From: Heterodera schachtii
Lineage: Eukaryota; Nematoda; Chromadorea; Rhabditida; Heteroderidae
Direction of reading: 5' to 3'
Length of the DNA: 64,000 bases
NCBI GenBank assembly: GCA_023374025.1
Contig: SIJG01000048.1
Coordinates: forward strand, 20,511 to 84,510
Below the pieces are notes generated by a model. That model did not search any database. It worked only from the letters and a program-made list of their open reading frames with translations, and was not told the origin of the DNA. Below, piece by piece: positions 46,787-57,465 of the stretch. Each line of letters opens with the position of its first letter. Position 1 is the stretch's first letter. The position numbers and the translations under genes were made by a program.

Positions 46787-47262
46787 AAATCACTATTTTG
46801 GCGTTTCGTCACTTAAAATAGTGAAAATTCACTTTTTTGGCGTTTTGTCACTATTTTTTCACTATTTCGACATTTTTTGGAAAATTCCTTAACAAAAATG
46901 CAATAAAATCAAAAAATGCACCCCTAAGAATCGACATAAAAATTTTTTTGAAAAATACCACTAAGAATTGGAAAATTTTCATAAAAATTTTTCCCCCAAA
47001 TTTTTTCTTGACAAAATTTTTGATTTAAAAAATGTCAATATTTGTTTAGGTAAATGTTAGAAAGGAAATTTACCTCATTTGCAACTGAAATTAGTGAATA
47101 AAATTTTTTTTTGCTCATTTTTTGGCTGAAAATTATGTCACTATTCGTCACTATTTCGGACTTTTTTCACTATTTTGTCACTTTTTTGGCACTTTTTCGT
47201 CACTATTTTAGTTAACTATTTTGGGATTTTTCGTCACTAAAAGTCGCGGCCCTAATAATAAT

Positions 47263-47640
47263 AATTTATAAGATACGGAGCCAAAGTGCCGTCTGAGGCC
47301 GTGAAGTGGCCGAACGATATCTACCCAAAAATAAGAGACGGGGCGGAGGCGCCAGCCCCCCAAAAATTATTCAATTTTATAAGCTTAGTTCTATTTGGAT
47401 TGCTTTACTTCTTTGCGGTTCTGTGTCTACAGTAAGAGCTTGCACTTTTCGCGAAAAGATCTTTTTGTGACGTCATTTGGCACTTTTCTCAAAATTCCCT
47501 TTTTGTGACGTCATTATTACTTAGCACCAATCATAGGTATCGAAGCACCCAATCGCCCATCGCCTTGTCCCAGCCCAGAAGCCAACTGTTCACTAATTAG
47601 GAAAAGTTAAAAATTGCCGCTGAAAAATAAATTAAGCAAA
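47263..47640 (-). pseudogene. Intron-2 remnant of the broken receptor copy
   Basis: Inverted match to intron 2 of the intact receptor: AGAGACGGGGCGG, two TGACGTCA-containing repeat units (near 47469 and 47506), and CGAAGCACCC...GCCTTGTCCCAGCC. Places the MITE plus BEL insertion inside this intron. No exon 1-2 equivalents were found further on. Confidence 0.7.
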
Positions 47641-47732
47641 AATTCGGAATTGAATAGGAAAGTCAAATGCTGCTTGTTGCACAATCGGTTCGCTTTTCGC
47701 TGACCAAAAGGTTGGATTTACGGTGTCTTCTC

Positions 47733-49145
47733 AAAGGACCCACAGACAGAGGACCCACGGACAAAGGACCCACAGACAAAGGATCCACAAAGACAGAGGA
47801 CCCACGGACAAAGGACCCACAGACAAGGGAACCACAAAGACAGAGGACCCACAGACAAAGGACCCACAAGAAATAATTAATTAAAATATATTAAAAGATT
47901 TAAAATAAGCTGTGAGAGAAATGCCAGTTACTAAATTTATTTAAATTGGACTAAGAAAAATGCTATATGACCAAAAATCACTAATCTTAATGAGAAAAAA
48001 ATTTTTAAATTCATCGGGATCGGGATTTCATCGGGATCCCGAATCGGGATCCCTCCCGACCATTTTACCAATCCTGCGGGATCCCGCGGGATTGAAGTCA
48101 CGACAACTCTAAAAATTCTTAATTTTCCTGAAAAATTTGCTCAAAATCGCTAAAAAAATTGGGGTTTTTTGGACAAAATCTGTTAACAAATCTCATCAAA
48201 AATTACAAAATTTTTCCCGTCGATACCTATCGGCACCGCCGGCCTCCACCTTGTTCCCCTAAAGTTTTTGAAAAATTCTCAGCAAACAATTCTTTAAAAT
48301 CTGATTTTTTGATTCCGATGCACATAACGATTTGCTAATTATCCTCAAATTGTTAAAAGTGATCATAGGAGGCGAAAATACAAAAATTGATATTAATTAA
48401 ATTGTAAAAAACTATTTAAAGTTATGTTGTTAAATGTTCTAATTTTTGGTCCTAAAATCTGATTTTTAGGCATGATACTCGAATTTTGAAAATTTTCTAA
48501 AAACCTGCTATAATTCCCATCCCTATTTTTCTTCAATCGAATTAATCAATTAGGAATATTAGATAAGCATTTGAACAAAATTTGGCACAAAACGTAAAAA
48601 AAAAATTGGATTTTAGCAAATCCCGATAATCCCGCGGGATCCCGAAAAAAAATCTTCGGGATTGATCGGGATCGGATTCGATCGGGATCCCGATTCGGGA
48701 TCCGTCCCGATCGTTTTTCCAAAATGTTCGGGATTGATCGGGATCGGGATTCAGTCGGGATCCCGACTCGGGATCCCTCCGACCCCAGTCGTCCGGTCTC
48801 TAGTTACCATCAAATGGATACGGAAAACTTTTTGCAAGCCACTTCTAAATTAGTTAAATTTCGTGGTGTTGATCCAGTGCGGCAGCAAAACGAGGAACCG
48901 ATTGAAGATGATTAAACATTGAAAAACGAATACACTTTATTAATTTTTCAAAATATCTCCTTTTCTTGATGATTATCATTTTATTTTTCCATTTTTAAAT
49001 ATATTTTAATTAATTATTATTTTTGGGTCCTTTGTCCGTGGGTACTCTGTCTTTGTGGGTCCCTTGTCTGTGGGTCCTTTGTCCGTGGGTCCTCTGTCTT
49101 TGTGGGTCTCTTGTCTGTGGGTCCTTCGTCTGTGGGTCCTTTGTC
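47733..49145. mobile_element. Foldback element with GGACCCACAGACAAA arms
   Basis: Left arm 47733-47870 and right arm 49024-49145 are inverted copies of a minisatellite built from GGACCCACAGACAAA / GGACCCACAAAGACAGA. Arms are followed inward by matching AT-rich bits (AAATAATTAATTAAAATATA). Just outside, both sides carry a similar direct sequence GGATTTACG..GTCT, possibly the duplicated target. The reading frames across the arms (PTDKGPTDKG and complement) are artefacts. Confidence 0.7.
48018..48803. mobile_element. Word-repeat element, CGGGATC
   Basis: Clusters of CGGGATC / GATCCCG at 48018-48100 and 48620-48785 around an AT-rich middle; right end CCGGTCTCTAG resembles the TAGAGATCGG family end. 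Left end uncertain (ACAACTCTA at 48103-48111 may belong to it). Confidence 0.45.
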
Positions 49146-49537
49146 ACTGCACCGGATTTACGCCGTCTCTGAAGGAGCGCCACGTAAAGGAAAAGAAGAA
49201 TATTTGTTGGGGTCCAACAGGGGGAATTCATACCGAATTGCAACTAAGGTGGGGTTTTGGGGATTTGCAATGGTCGAAAATATAACTATGGGAATAAATC
49301 GGGAATTCAAGAATGGGGATTCAACAAAGGGGAAAAGTCGAAGAAGATGCGCGGAGAAATTCAAAGTCCAAATGGTGGGTCGAACGCGCCGAAGTCGAAG
49401 TTGAAGCAGTGATAAATTCTTTTGGTCAAAGCAAGTTAAAACGGCGACGTTGGAGAGAACAACTTTTATTTAAACGCGGAGAGAAAAAGGACAAAGAAGT
49501 GACGAGGGAATTGATTGAAGTGAAGCGAAGTTAAATT
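49146..49537 (+). CDS. Unidentified ORF pair beside the foldback element
   Basis: 49166-49404 reads RIYAVSEGAPRKGKEEYLLG... and, in another frame, 49313-49534 reads WWVERAEVEVEAVINSFGQ... LIEVKRS stop. GC and codon quality are better than the surroundings and the two frames may be one gene with a frameshift or an intron. No family recognised. The foldback element may have cut it: GGATTTACGGTGTCT also occurs at 47713. Confidence 0.3.
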
Positions 49538-49564
49538 AAAACATAATTGATGAAGAGGGAAATC

Positions 49565-49651
49565 NNNNNNNNNNNNNNNNNNNNNNNNNNNNNNNNNNNN
49601 NNNNNNNNNNNNNNNNNNNNNNNNNNNNNNNNNNNNNNNNNNNNNNNNNNN
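49565..49651. other. Assembly gap (87 N)
   Basis: Unknown bases directly against the 127-bp satellite, so the array size to the left is unknown. Confidence 0.99.
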
Positions 49652-50495
49652 AATTAAATTAGCACGCATGCGCTAGGCAGGCCTTCCCAGTTCGAACCAG
49701 TTTCGGAATTGTCGAGTCTTTATTTTTGCTCTAGTCAAAAAAGGCTTTGGGATTTTTTTCTCCTTTAAATCCAAAAGAAATAAAATTGGCATGCGTGTGT
49801 TGGGCAGGCCGTCCCAGTTCGAACCAGTTTTGGAATTGTCGAGTCTTTATTTTTGCTCTAGTCAAAAAAAGGCTTTGGGATTTTTTTCTCGTCTAAATCC
49901 GAAAGAAATTAAATTGACACGCGTGGGTTGGGCAGGCCTTCCCACTTTGAACCAGTTTCGGAATTTTTGAGTCTTAATTTTTGCTCTAGTCAAAAAAGGC
50001 TTTGGGATTTTTTTCTCGTCTAAATCCGAAAGAAACTAAATTGGCACGCATGCGCTGGTCAGGCCTTCCCAGTTCGAACCAGTTTCGGAATTGTCGAGTC
50101 TTAATTTTTGCTCTAGTCAAAAAAGGCTTTGTGATTTTTTTCTCGTCTAAATCCGAAAGAAATTAAATTGGCACGCGTGTGTTGGGCAAGCCTTCTCAGT
50201 TCGAACCAGTTTCGGAATTGTCGAGTCTTTATTTTTGCTCTAGTCAAAAAAGGCTTTGGGATTTTTTTCTCCTTTAAATCCAAAAGAAATAAAATTGGCA
50301 TGCGTGTGTTGGGCAGGCCGTCCCAGTTCGAACCAGTTTCGGAATTGTCGAGTCTTAATTTTTGCTCTAGTCAAAAAAGGCTTTGGGATTTTTTTCTCGT
50401 CTAAATCCGAAAGAAACTAAATTGGCACGCATGCGCTGGTCAGGCCTTCCCAGTTCGAACCAGTTTCGGAATTGTCGAGTCTTTATTTTAATTAC
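49652..50495 (+). repeat. 127-bp satellite, about 6.6 units
   Basis: CAGTTCGAACCAG recurs at 49688, 49814, 49943 (variant), 50070, 50197, 50324 and 50451, a period near 127 bp. Units contain GGCACGCATGCGC and TTTTTGCTCTAGTCAAAAAA. No coding role seen. Confidence 0.95.
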
Positions 50496-50580
50496 GTATT
50501 TAACGATCTAAAAAATCCGAGTAATAATTAAAAATAATATTTTTTTAAGAAAAGAAAATTTTGAGAAATTGTTTTAAAAA

Positions 50581-51262
50581 ATGAAATTATTACTATTATT
50601 CTGTTTATTTTTAATTTTTGCCCTAATATATCAAATTGAATCAGCTACTGAGAAACTTCAACAAAAGTCATTTGACGAAATTTTTGGAGAATGGGAAGAA
50701 AAAGAAGAAGAAAAACGAAATAAAATCAAAAAAACGAGAGATAATTGGGAAATTTTATAAAATAAAAGAAAAAATTAAGCAAAAAAGAAGAAAATTCTCA
50801 AAAAAAGAATGGAATAAAATTGAAGAAAAAAATATCAGTTGGGGACAAACCGAAGTTATATTCAAAAATGGATCAATGAATTTTGTCTTCAAAAACAAAT
50901 ACCTAAAAGCTATAAATCTATAACGAATGAAGGTAAAATAAAAATTGTGCAAAAATTTATTGGAATGAAAAATGAATTTAAGCAAAAAGAAAGAAAATAT
51001 TCAAGAAAAGAATGGCACCTAAATTATGAAGAAATTGGTAAGAAAATTGGAGTTGGCTATAGAACAATTATGAAATGGAACAAACAATTTGGCATAAGCC
51101 ATAAAAAATAACGGAGAAAAAAAAATGGAAAAAATGAAAATTTATTGGAAAATAAAAAGAGAAAATCCAAAAATGAGTGGTCAGAAAATTGCTAAAATTT
51201 TGAACACTTCAAAACAAAATATTTTCAATTGGAAGAAACAATTAGGAGAAGAATATTTCTAG
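50581..51262 (+). pseudogene. Secreted HTH-repeat protein, copy B1, frameshifted
   Basis: Start MKLLLLFCLFLIFALIYQIE is a signal peptide, then KLQQKSFDEIFGEWEEKEEE. The first frame stops at 50760; the family sequence continues in a second frame (KREIIGKFYKIKEKIKQK, stop 50923) and a third (50839-51111: GTNRSYIQKWINEF, KEWHLNYEEIGKKIGVGYRT, IMKWNKQFGI), then 51125-51262 (MSGQKIAKILNTSKQNIF, WKKQLG). Three helix-turn-helix-like units, each ending WxKxhG, follow the signal peptide. The frame changes lie in A-runs, so they may be sequence errors rather than decay. Function unknown; HTH units of this sort are common in transposase DNA-binding domains. Confidence 0.6.
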
Positions 51263-52257
51263 AACAGAAGAAGAGAATCTTTTTGAATTTTTCAATTTAA
51301 AAAATAAATATTTATTTTTTTTATTTTTCCTATTTATTAACATTTTTTCCAAAATTTTTTCTATATTAGTTTAAAATTCGTTTAATTTTTTAATCGAAAA
51401 TTTCTTTTTATGAAAATCTAATACTTGTCTTTTGAATGTGCATTTTCCCAAAATAGAGCTAATCCAATGTGCAAACTTAATTAGTTTTTTTGTGGGCCAA
51501 ATGATGAAAACTATTTAAAAAATTTGTCAACAGTATCAATCAATTCTAAACTTTGAATAGAAAATATTTTTGTGTCGATTTTTTCGAAAATTATTCTCTC
51601 TAAATTCTTTAAAAAATGCTCATAGCGCACCAAAGTTTAAATTGCCAATAAAAGATGAATGATAAGCTAATTATAAAAATAATTGCCAATTAAAAAATGA
51701 AAAATAAATAAAATTTTTATTAAAAATTGCTTAAAGAACTCTTTGAAAAAAGAACCCCCGAGGGTTCGAATTCAGGAAAAAGGATTTTAAATTATTCGTA
51801 AGAACTCCAGCTTTGAATTTTCTAACTATTCATTTATTTGATGTTTCAATTTAATTAACTTCTGCGACTAAAATGAAGAAATTGAACCGAATATTTGTGA
51901 AAAAAGCGATTAATAAAAAAATTATTTAAATTCAAAAAGTGAATTATAATAAAATCCCAAAAAAATTTTTGAATTTTTATGCATCGAAATATAAATAAAT
52001 ATGTGTTCGGGCTAAACTTATTACAAAAATTCACAACCTTTCTATTTTGAATAAATTTACAATAAATAAAAAATGAACAAAAAATCCAATCAAAAATTAT
52101 TAGGGAATTTAGCTTTTGCATGTTTTGTAGATTGTTTTAATTAGAAAATCTATTTTGTTTTTGTGCAGTTTTGTATCAAATTAAAAATGGTCATTGATAA
52201 TCAAAAGTAATCATTTAGATTTTTTAATTATACAATATTTCGAAATATTTTTACGAA
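51263..52257. other. Intergenic
   Basis: AT-rich, no gene. TGTTTTGTAGATTGTTTTAA at 52121-52140 resembles the conserved motif noted at 53106 and 60946. Confidence 0.4.
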
Positions 52258-52876
52258 ATGAATTTGTTCCTATTATTCTGTTTAATTTTAATTTTAATTG
52301 CCCCAATTATTCCAATTGTATCAGAAAATAAAAACTTCAACAAAAGTCATTTGATGAAATATTTAGAGAAAAATGGGAAGAAAAAGAAGAAGAAAGAGAA
52401 ATAAGTGAAAAATATTATAAAATTAAGCAAAAAGGAAGAAAATACTCAACAAAAAATGGAATAAAATTAGTTTAAAAATAGCGAAAAAAATGGGGACAAA
52501 TCGCAAATATATTTATAAATGGATTAAAGAATTGGCTTTAATCAACAAATACAGAAAAACCAAGAATCAAAAACAGATGACGAATATAAGCAAAAAAGAA
52601 AATATTCACAAAAGAATGGCACCAAAATTATGCCGAAATTGGTAAGAAAATTGGAGTTAGTAGTAAAATAATTACAAAATGGAAGAAACAATTTGGAATG
52701 AGCAAATTTATAAAAGTTAGTGAAAAAATAGAAAAAATGCAAATTTATTGGCAACTAAAAAGTGAAAATCTGAAAAAGAAGGACAATGAAATTGCTAAAA
52801 ATTGAATATTGCTAGAACAAGCACAAGCATTAACAAATGGAAGAAACAATTTGGGGACGAATTTGTATTATCATGA
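52258..52876 (+). pseudogene. Secreted HTH-repeat protein, copy B2, frameshifted
   Basis: Signal peptide MNLFLLFCLILILIAPIIP, then a frame change after about residue 25: the family motif KSFDEIFREKWEEKEEE reads in the next frame. Later pieces: KMGTNRKYIYKWIKEL, AEIGKKIGVSSKIITKWKKQ, and a last unit ending WKKQFGDEFVLS. First-frame stop at 52404. Same caveat on A-runs as for B1. Confidence 0.55.
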
Positions 52877-53358
52877 GAATTTGACACATTTATTTTTAAA
52901 ATCATATAAATGAAATTTGAAAATTAAATTTGTCACAGAATCCAAAATATAATTAACTAAATAATTGAAATTGAAAGTAATTTTTGGATTTGTGCTGCCC
53001 AAAACCATCTAATTAATACCGTGTAATGAGCCCTTTTTTAGAATTTCTATGAATTTAATAAATTGAATTAAAATTTTTGTTTCAAGAAATTTTTAAATCT
53101 CTGGAGAGTATTTAATGTTTTGTAGTTTGTTCAAATAAAAAGTTTTTTAATTAATTAATGGCATTTTTGAAGGATTTCCGATTGTTTTCTTTTTGATGAA
53201 TTCACGTGAATAAAACAGGTAGCTTTTTGATAAATGTTACCTGTTACAGAATTATAAATAATGTTTCCGATGCATTTTGTTATCAGTTTTTTTTATTAAT
53301 AAACAAATTAAATTGCTATTATTTAGTTTTTAATTTGGAAATTTAATTTAAGCTGAAA
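52877..53358. other. Intergenic with conserved motif
   Basis: 53106-53133 (GAGTATTTAATGTTTTGTAG, then TTTGTTCA) matches a motif at 60946-60975 and, inverted, at 60759-60787. No gene. Confidence 0.45.
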
Positions 53359-54019
53359 ATGGCTAATTTTTCGTCTACGTTTGTCTTTTCCCTTGTGCCT
53401 TTGTTTGTCTCCCTTTTGCCACTGTTTTTTGCCATTCCGCCGATACAGTGCCAATCCGGGCCGAAGGAATTTGGAATGGATTACAAATCAATAGGGATTC
53501 TTTTTTTAGGCAAATGCCTAAAATTTCTGCGCACTTAATACGCTTAGATAAGCACGAAAAAAGCATTTTCCACTTGGTTTGGGGTGTCTACGATGACTTT
53601 TATAATGCCTATTTTTGCCTATTTTGGACTTTTTGTGCTTAATGCCTATTTGCCTATTTTTGTGCCTATTTCGCCATTTTTGAGGACTTTTTCAGGATTT
53701 CCGGAAAAATTTTTCATAATAAAAATTTTGGTTTAAAAAATATTTTTATCGAAAACAACTTTAAAACAATTGAAATATGGGCAAAATAAGTTTTTTGATT
53801 AATTTTTACGTGTTTTGCTGCCTAAAAAGCTTTAATAAAAAAATTTTTTTGCCTATTTTAGTGCCTATTCGAGGGTTTTTGTGCCTATCTAATGCCTATT
53901 TTGCGATTTTATTCTGCCTTTTTAGGTGCCTATTTCGCGATTTTTTGTGCCTAAAAAAAGAATCCCTACAATCAATTAAGATGAATGCCCGAGATGGGCT
54001 TTTTAGAATTTCTTTCTAA
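53359..54019 (+). pseudogene. Small secreted-peptide gene split by a MITE
   Basis: ATG at 53359 opens a signal peptide (MANFSSTFVFSLVPLFVSLL ... IQCQ) and GPKEFGMDYKS; the frame then enters the MITE at 53492. After the MITE and its duplicated target the same frame can continue to a stop at 54017-54019, so the undisturbed gene would code 58 residues. As it stands it is disrupted, unless the MITE is spliced out. Family not recognised. Confidence 0.5.
53492..53968. mobile_element. hAT-like MITE, GCCTATTT word, copy 2
   Basis: Ends TAGGGATTCTTTTTTTAGGC and GCCTAAAAAAAGAATCCCTA, as at 18206-18696, with the same subterminal palindrome AGGCAAATGCCT. Flanks AAATCAAT / CAATCAAT give a 7-of-8 target duplication. 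Confidence 0.85.
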
Positions 54020-54033
54020 TTTTTCGGGTCCAT

Positions 54034-54045
54034 CCCCCCCCCCCC
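54034..54045. repeat. C12 tract
   Basis: Run of twelve C (54034-54045), one of several G/C homopolymers in the window. Confidence 0.8.
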
Positions 54046-54303
54046 TAAAATGAAGATTTTGAAATTTTTGCTATTGTCCTTTTTTATAACTCTTCTAATT
54101 CTAATAGAATGCTGAAAATCTAAGATAAGCCATATTTTATGTCCAAATATTTGGTATTTTTTAATTCATACAATTTACAACCATGCTGATGACTCATAAG
54201 AATTAAGCATTGAAAAATGTAATGAAATTTTTCTATGTTTTTCTTTCCTCATTTTAAGCTTTTAATTTGCCAACACTTTTAATAAGAATTTAATTAGTGC
54301 AAA

Positions 54304-54561
54304 ATGATGACGGCCTGTAGTCAAAGCTCATACTGTAGGACCCCATTGGTGTACGATCCCCATGTGGAGATTAAAAATGCCCAAGAAGACTCTCCACTTG
54401 GTCGTGTCCGGAAAATTCTTCGGTTGGAAAATACGTCAGTGACCGCGACTGATTTTGAAAAAGCGCACTGCAACAAAAATCTTTTTGCAAATTTTTTGAC
54501 CATTTTTGCCAATATTGCTTCATCTTTCCCAAATTTTCTGCTGCAGATTGTTTCTTTCTGA
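54304..54561 (+). CDS. Hypothetical 85-residue ORF
   Basis: MMTACSQSSYCRTPLVYDPH through LGRVRKILRLENTSVTATDF, ending in a Phe/Ala/Ile-rich hydrophobic stretch. The first half has balanced codon use; an AATAAA follows about 15 nt after the stop. No signal peptide and no family recognised. It could be an exon of a larger gene or chance. Confidence 0.3.
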   Translation: MMTACSQSSYCRTPLVYDPHVEIKNAQEDSPLGRVRKILRLENTSVTATDFEKAHCNKNLFANFLTIFANIASSFPNFLLQIVSF

Positions 54562-54842
54562 ATATAAATATTACTTAAAAAATAAAAAAAAATGCTTTCA
54601 TTTCAATTTATCCAAAATAAACTGTATCAAATTTATATCACAAAATGCATACTAAAAATGTCATAAAATGATTTAAAAATCTTTTTTTTTTTTATAAAAC
54701 CCCGTTTTTTAATTTTCAATTTTAAAATAATTTAGGTTTTTGATAAAGACCGGTAAAAAAATGAAAATTTAATTAAAAACTTACAAAAATATTTTTAAAA
54801 ATGCACAAATTTGAAGGACAAATTTTTTGCATTTTACTCCCG

Positions 54843-54958
54843 TTTTTTGGGAAAAATTTCCGGGAGCGGGATCGGGAGTTCAAAATTTTCCGGGGACGGG
54901 AGTCCCGAACGGGAATCCCGTAAAAATCCCGCGGGAGTCCCGATCCCGCCGATCTCTA
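54843..54958. mobile_element. Right end of a CTAGAG-type MITE, CGGGA word
   Basis: CGGGAGCGGGATCGGGAG, GACGGGAGTCCCG and CCCGCGGGAGTCCCG words, ending CCGATCTCTA exactly like the element at 61115-61632, whose word is different. Left end not found. Confidence 0.5.
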
Positions 54959-55581
54959 GTTTTTGATTGTAGTGGCAAAGGCAAAATAACGGCATACGAT
55001 TTGCCCATTTTTATTTTATTTTTTCTCCCATCAGTTCCAAAAAAAAAAAAATTCACCAAATATTTTTTCCCACTTTTTATATTGGAGAACTCACACAAAA
55101 ATTTTAAAAAATCACAGCTATTTTTCAATATTTTAACAAATGTTCAGCCCACAAATTCACAATTAATCTAATATGGATTTGTTAATGACCCAATAAATAA
55201 ATTAGTGTTTTCTTTTTCTTTGGTATTAATAATTATTAATTAATATGATTAAGGATTTCCTTTTAAAATTCCTTATCGAAAAAACAAATTAAAAGATAAT
55301 GTATTTTTCATATTAAAAAAAATAATGTAATTAAAATTCAGCAAAATGTTCATGTCAATGCACAAAATTTTCTCGATTTACTCATGGGGATGAAATTTTC
55401 GGAAAAAGATTTTAATGGCCACAGTGTTTTGATTAATTAAAATTTTAATTTCATTTTAATTTTGTTATAAAATAACAGATAATGCGAAATCGATGGGAGA
55501 TGAGAAGGACCATCGATTGAAAACAGCACAATTATTCATCCGCTTTGTGTTGAGGGATATGCATACATTGAATCATTCATT

Positions 55582-55606
55582 TCTCTCTCTCTCTCTCTCT
55601 CTCTCC
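55582..55606. repeat. (TC)n microsatellite
   Basis: About twelve TC dinucleotides upstream of the PDZ gene. Confidence 0.9.
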
Positions 55607-55709
55607 AATTTTCCGTTTCAGCGAATTAGTCATCCATTGATTCATATATTATTTAAAAACTTTAAAAGCATTAAAATACTTTATTCAAACTTAAATTTGC
55701 CTCTTAAAT

Positions 55710-57223
55710 ATGGCCGAATTTGCCCACCGTGCCGGTGCTCCGTTGGAGTGCCTTTGCATGGCTTTGAAGGTAAAAAAATTAAATTAAATAATTAATTAAA
55801 ACTCAATTTAAATACCCAATTTAAAAACTCTAATTAAAACCCCAACAATTATATGTATCTGTAAATAAAATATTGCAAGGTCCAAAAGCGTCAGGAAGGA
55901 ACGGACGCCGAAGGCAATCCGCGATGGAAGTAATTTAATATTATTAAAATGGAAAAAAAATTCCCCCGTGTCCTTTTAAATTATTTTTGTGGCTTTTCTG
56001 AGTTGCTGGTTACACGAATTTGACATCCATTTTGACAAACCCGAATTGCTAACCGAACTCGAAAACAAAAATTAAAAATAGGAAATAAATGAAATTTTTC
56101 CAACCCTTTGAATTAAATTAGGTATTCGGATTTAATCAAATGGACGTCAGAAAATGACCATGACTTCGAAAAACCTATTTTCCGATTTTATATAAAAAAG
56201 GTTCTCCCTTTAATTACTCTCGAAATAACCGTTAAAATTATGTTTTTAATTTTATTAAAGAATTGGCATAAGTATCGGCGGTGGCATTGACCAAAATCAT
56301 CGGCAGTCCGGTCTACAGTGATTCGGTCTCTTATCAATTTTATGAAAAACTGATAAATAATTTTCTTAGCTGATATGCTAACAATGATTTGATGCTTACG
56401 CCCTTTTCTATGGTGGCTTTTATTTAACGAGATAGCACCCTAAAAACTCAAATTTTATGGGATTTTTTCAAATTTTATGAATTAATTTGTAACTCGTTTT
56501 TTAATTAATAAATTTTATCGTAATAATAATTACATAAAATGATTAAAATTTTCCCGACTTAAGGGCATTTATGTGACAAGCGTGGAAGCAAAGTGCCGTG
56601 ACAATTCCTATTAACAAACTTATATATTTCAATTTTAAGTTCACCCGCGGAAGAAGCTGGGCTAAAAGTGCATGACAAAATTCTGCAAGTGAACGGCGTC
56701 GATTACGTAAAAATAAAATTTGCAAAAATCATATTAAAAAAAAGGTAAGAAATTCCAATTTTTGTCAATTTATTCGTATTGTAGTTAAATAAAGCAATTA
56801 AGGTAAAAAATGATCTATTAACGATCCCTAGTTAAAATTAAGTTCCGGGAAATTAACATTTGCAGAAAATATATACGAAAATGCCATAAAAAAGACCTAA
56901 ATTATCCTAAAATAACATTTTCGGTGCACTAAAAATTAAATTTATATATCATTTTTTTTAAATCAATTTTTACTGGTACATTTTCAAAAAAAAATTTTTT
57001 TTTGAATTTCATAAGAACTTTCTGTAATTCTTAAAAATTTCAAAGCATTTTTGAAAATTTTAATAATTTATTAAAATGCATATTCATGTTTTTCGGTTCC
57101 ACTTTTTTTTTGCAGACGATGATCACTCACGAACGAGCAGTCAAATATTTGAAGAAGGAGCCGGTGTTGGATTTGCTGGTCACCAGGGCCACATCGAAAC
57201 ACAGCACGGAACTGCAAATGTGA
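55710..57223 (+). CDS. Tax1-binding protein 3 / TIP-1-like single-PDZ protein
   Basis: Exons 55710-55769, 55880-55929, 56261-56325, 56564-56592, 56640-56706, 57116-57223. About 125 residues, like TAX1BP3 (124). PDZ marks: KIGISIGGGIDQ carboxylate-binding loop, GIYVTSVEA, NSPAEEAGLKVHDKILQVNG, THERAVKYLKK, VLDLLVTR. A lone PDZ domain of this kind acts as a competitive adaptor that blocks other PDZ interactions. Start is the first ATG of the exon (MAEFAHRAG). Exon 3 contains one base too many: dropping one A from GACCAAAATC gives an open frame through YSDS to the next exon. This may be an assembly error or a real lesion. A poly(A)-like AATAAA follows the stop. Confidence 0.85.
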
Positions 57224-57465
57224 ACTGCTTGTCGTGCTGAACCAGCAGCACATTACGTCCAAAATAAACACACATTCCAATCGCTGGTCAATGTCATTTT
57301 TGATACAATCCGAATAATTTAAAATAAACATTTGTTTGATTTAATAATTTGCAAATCCGGCGATGTACAGATTTAATTCTGTCGAATTAGGGACCAGCAG
57401 GACCGTTTATAAATCTCCCGGTCCCCTAATTTTGGTTTAATCAAATTCCCCTGTCACGATAAGAA
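57224..57465. other. Intergenic with a small hairpin
   Basis: 57387-57429 (TTAGGGACC ... GGTCCCCTAA) is an imperfect inverted repeat like the ends of word-repeat elements. No gene. Confidence 0.35.

Larger units (their letters stand above)
39377..47254. mobile_element. hAT-like MITE split by a BEL/Pao insertion
   Basis: Starts TAGGGCCGCGATTTCTAGTG and ends CACTAAAAGTCGCGGCCCTA. Both sides are flanked by ATAATAAT (39369-39376, 47255-47262), an 8-bp target duplication, though in low-complexity DNA. The right half repeats the word TCACTATTTT / GTCACT. Without the retrotransposon and one copy of its 5-bp duplication the element would be about 590 bp. It lies in intron 2 of the broken receptor copy. 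Confidence 0.82.

Noticed and set aside
47663..47876. Repeat proteins PTDKGPTDKG / GPLSVGPLSV
   Set aside because: In-phase translation of the foldback element's minisatellite arm, matched by the mirror arm at 49024-49145.
49565..49669. ORF running through the N gap
   Set aside because: Most of its codons are unknown bases.
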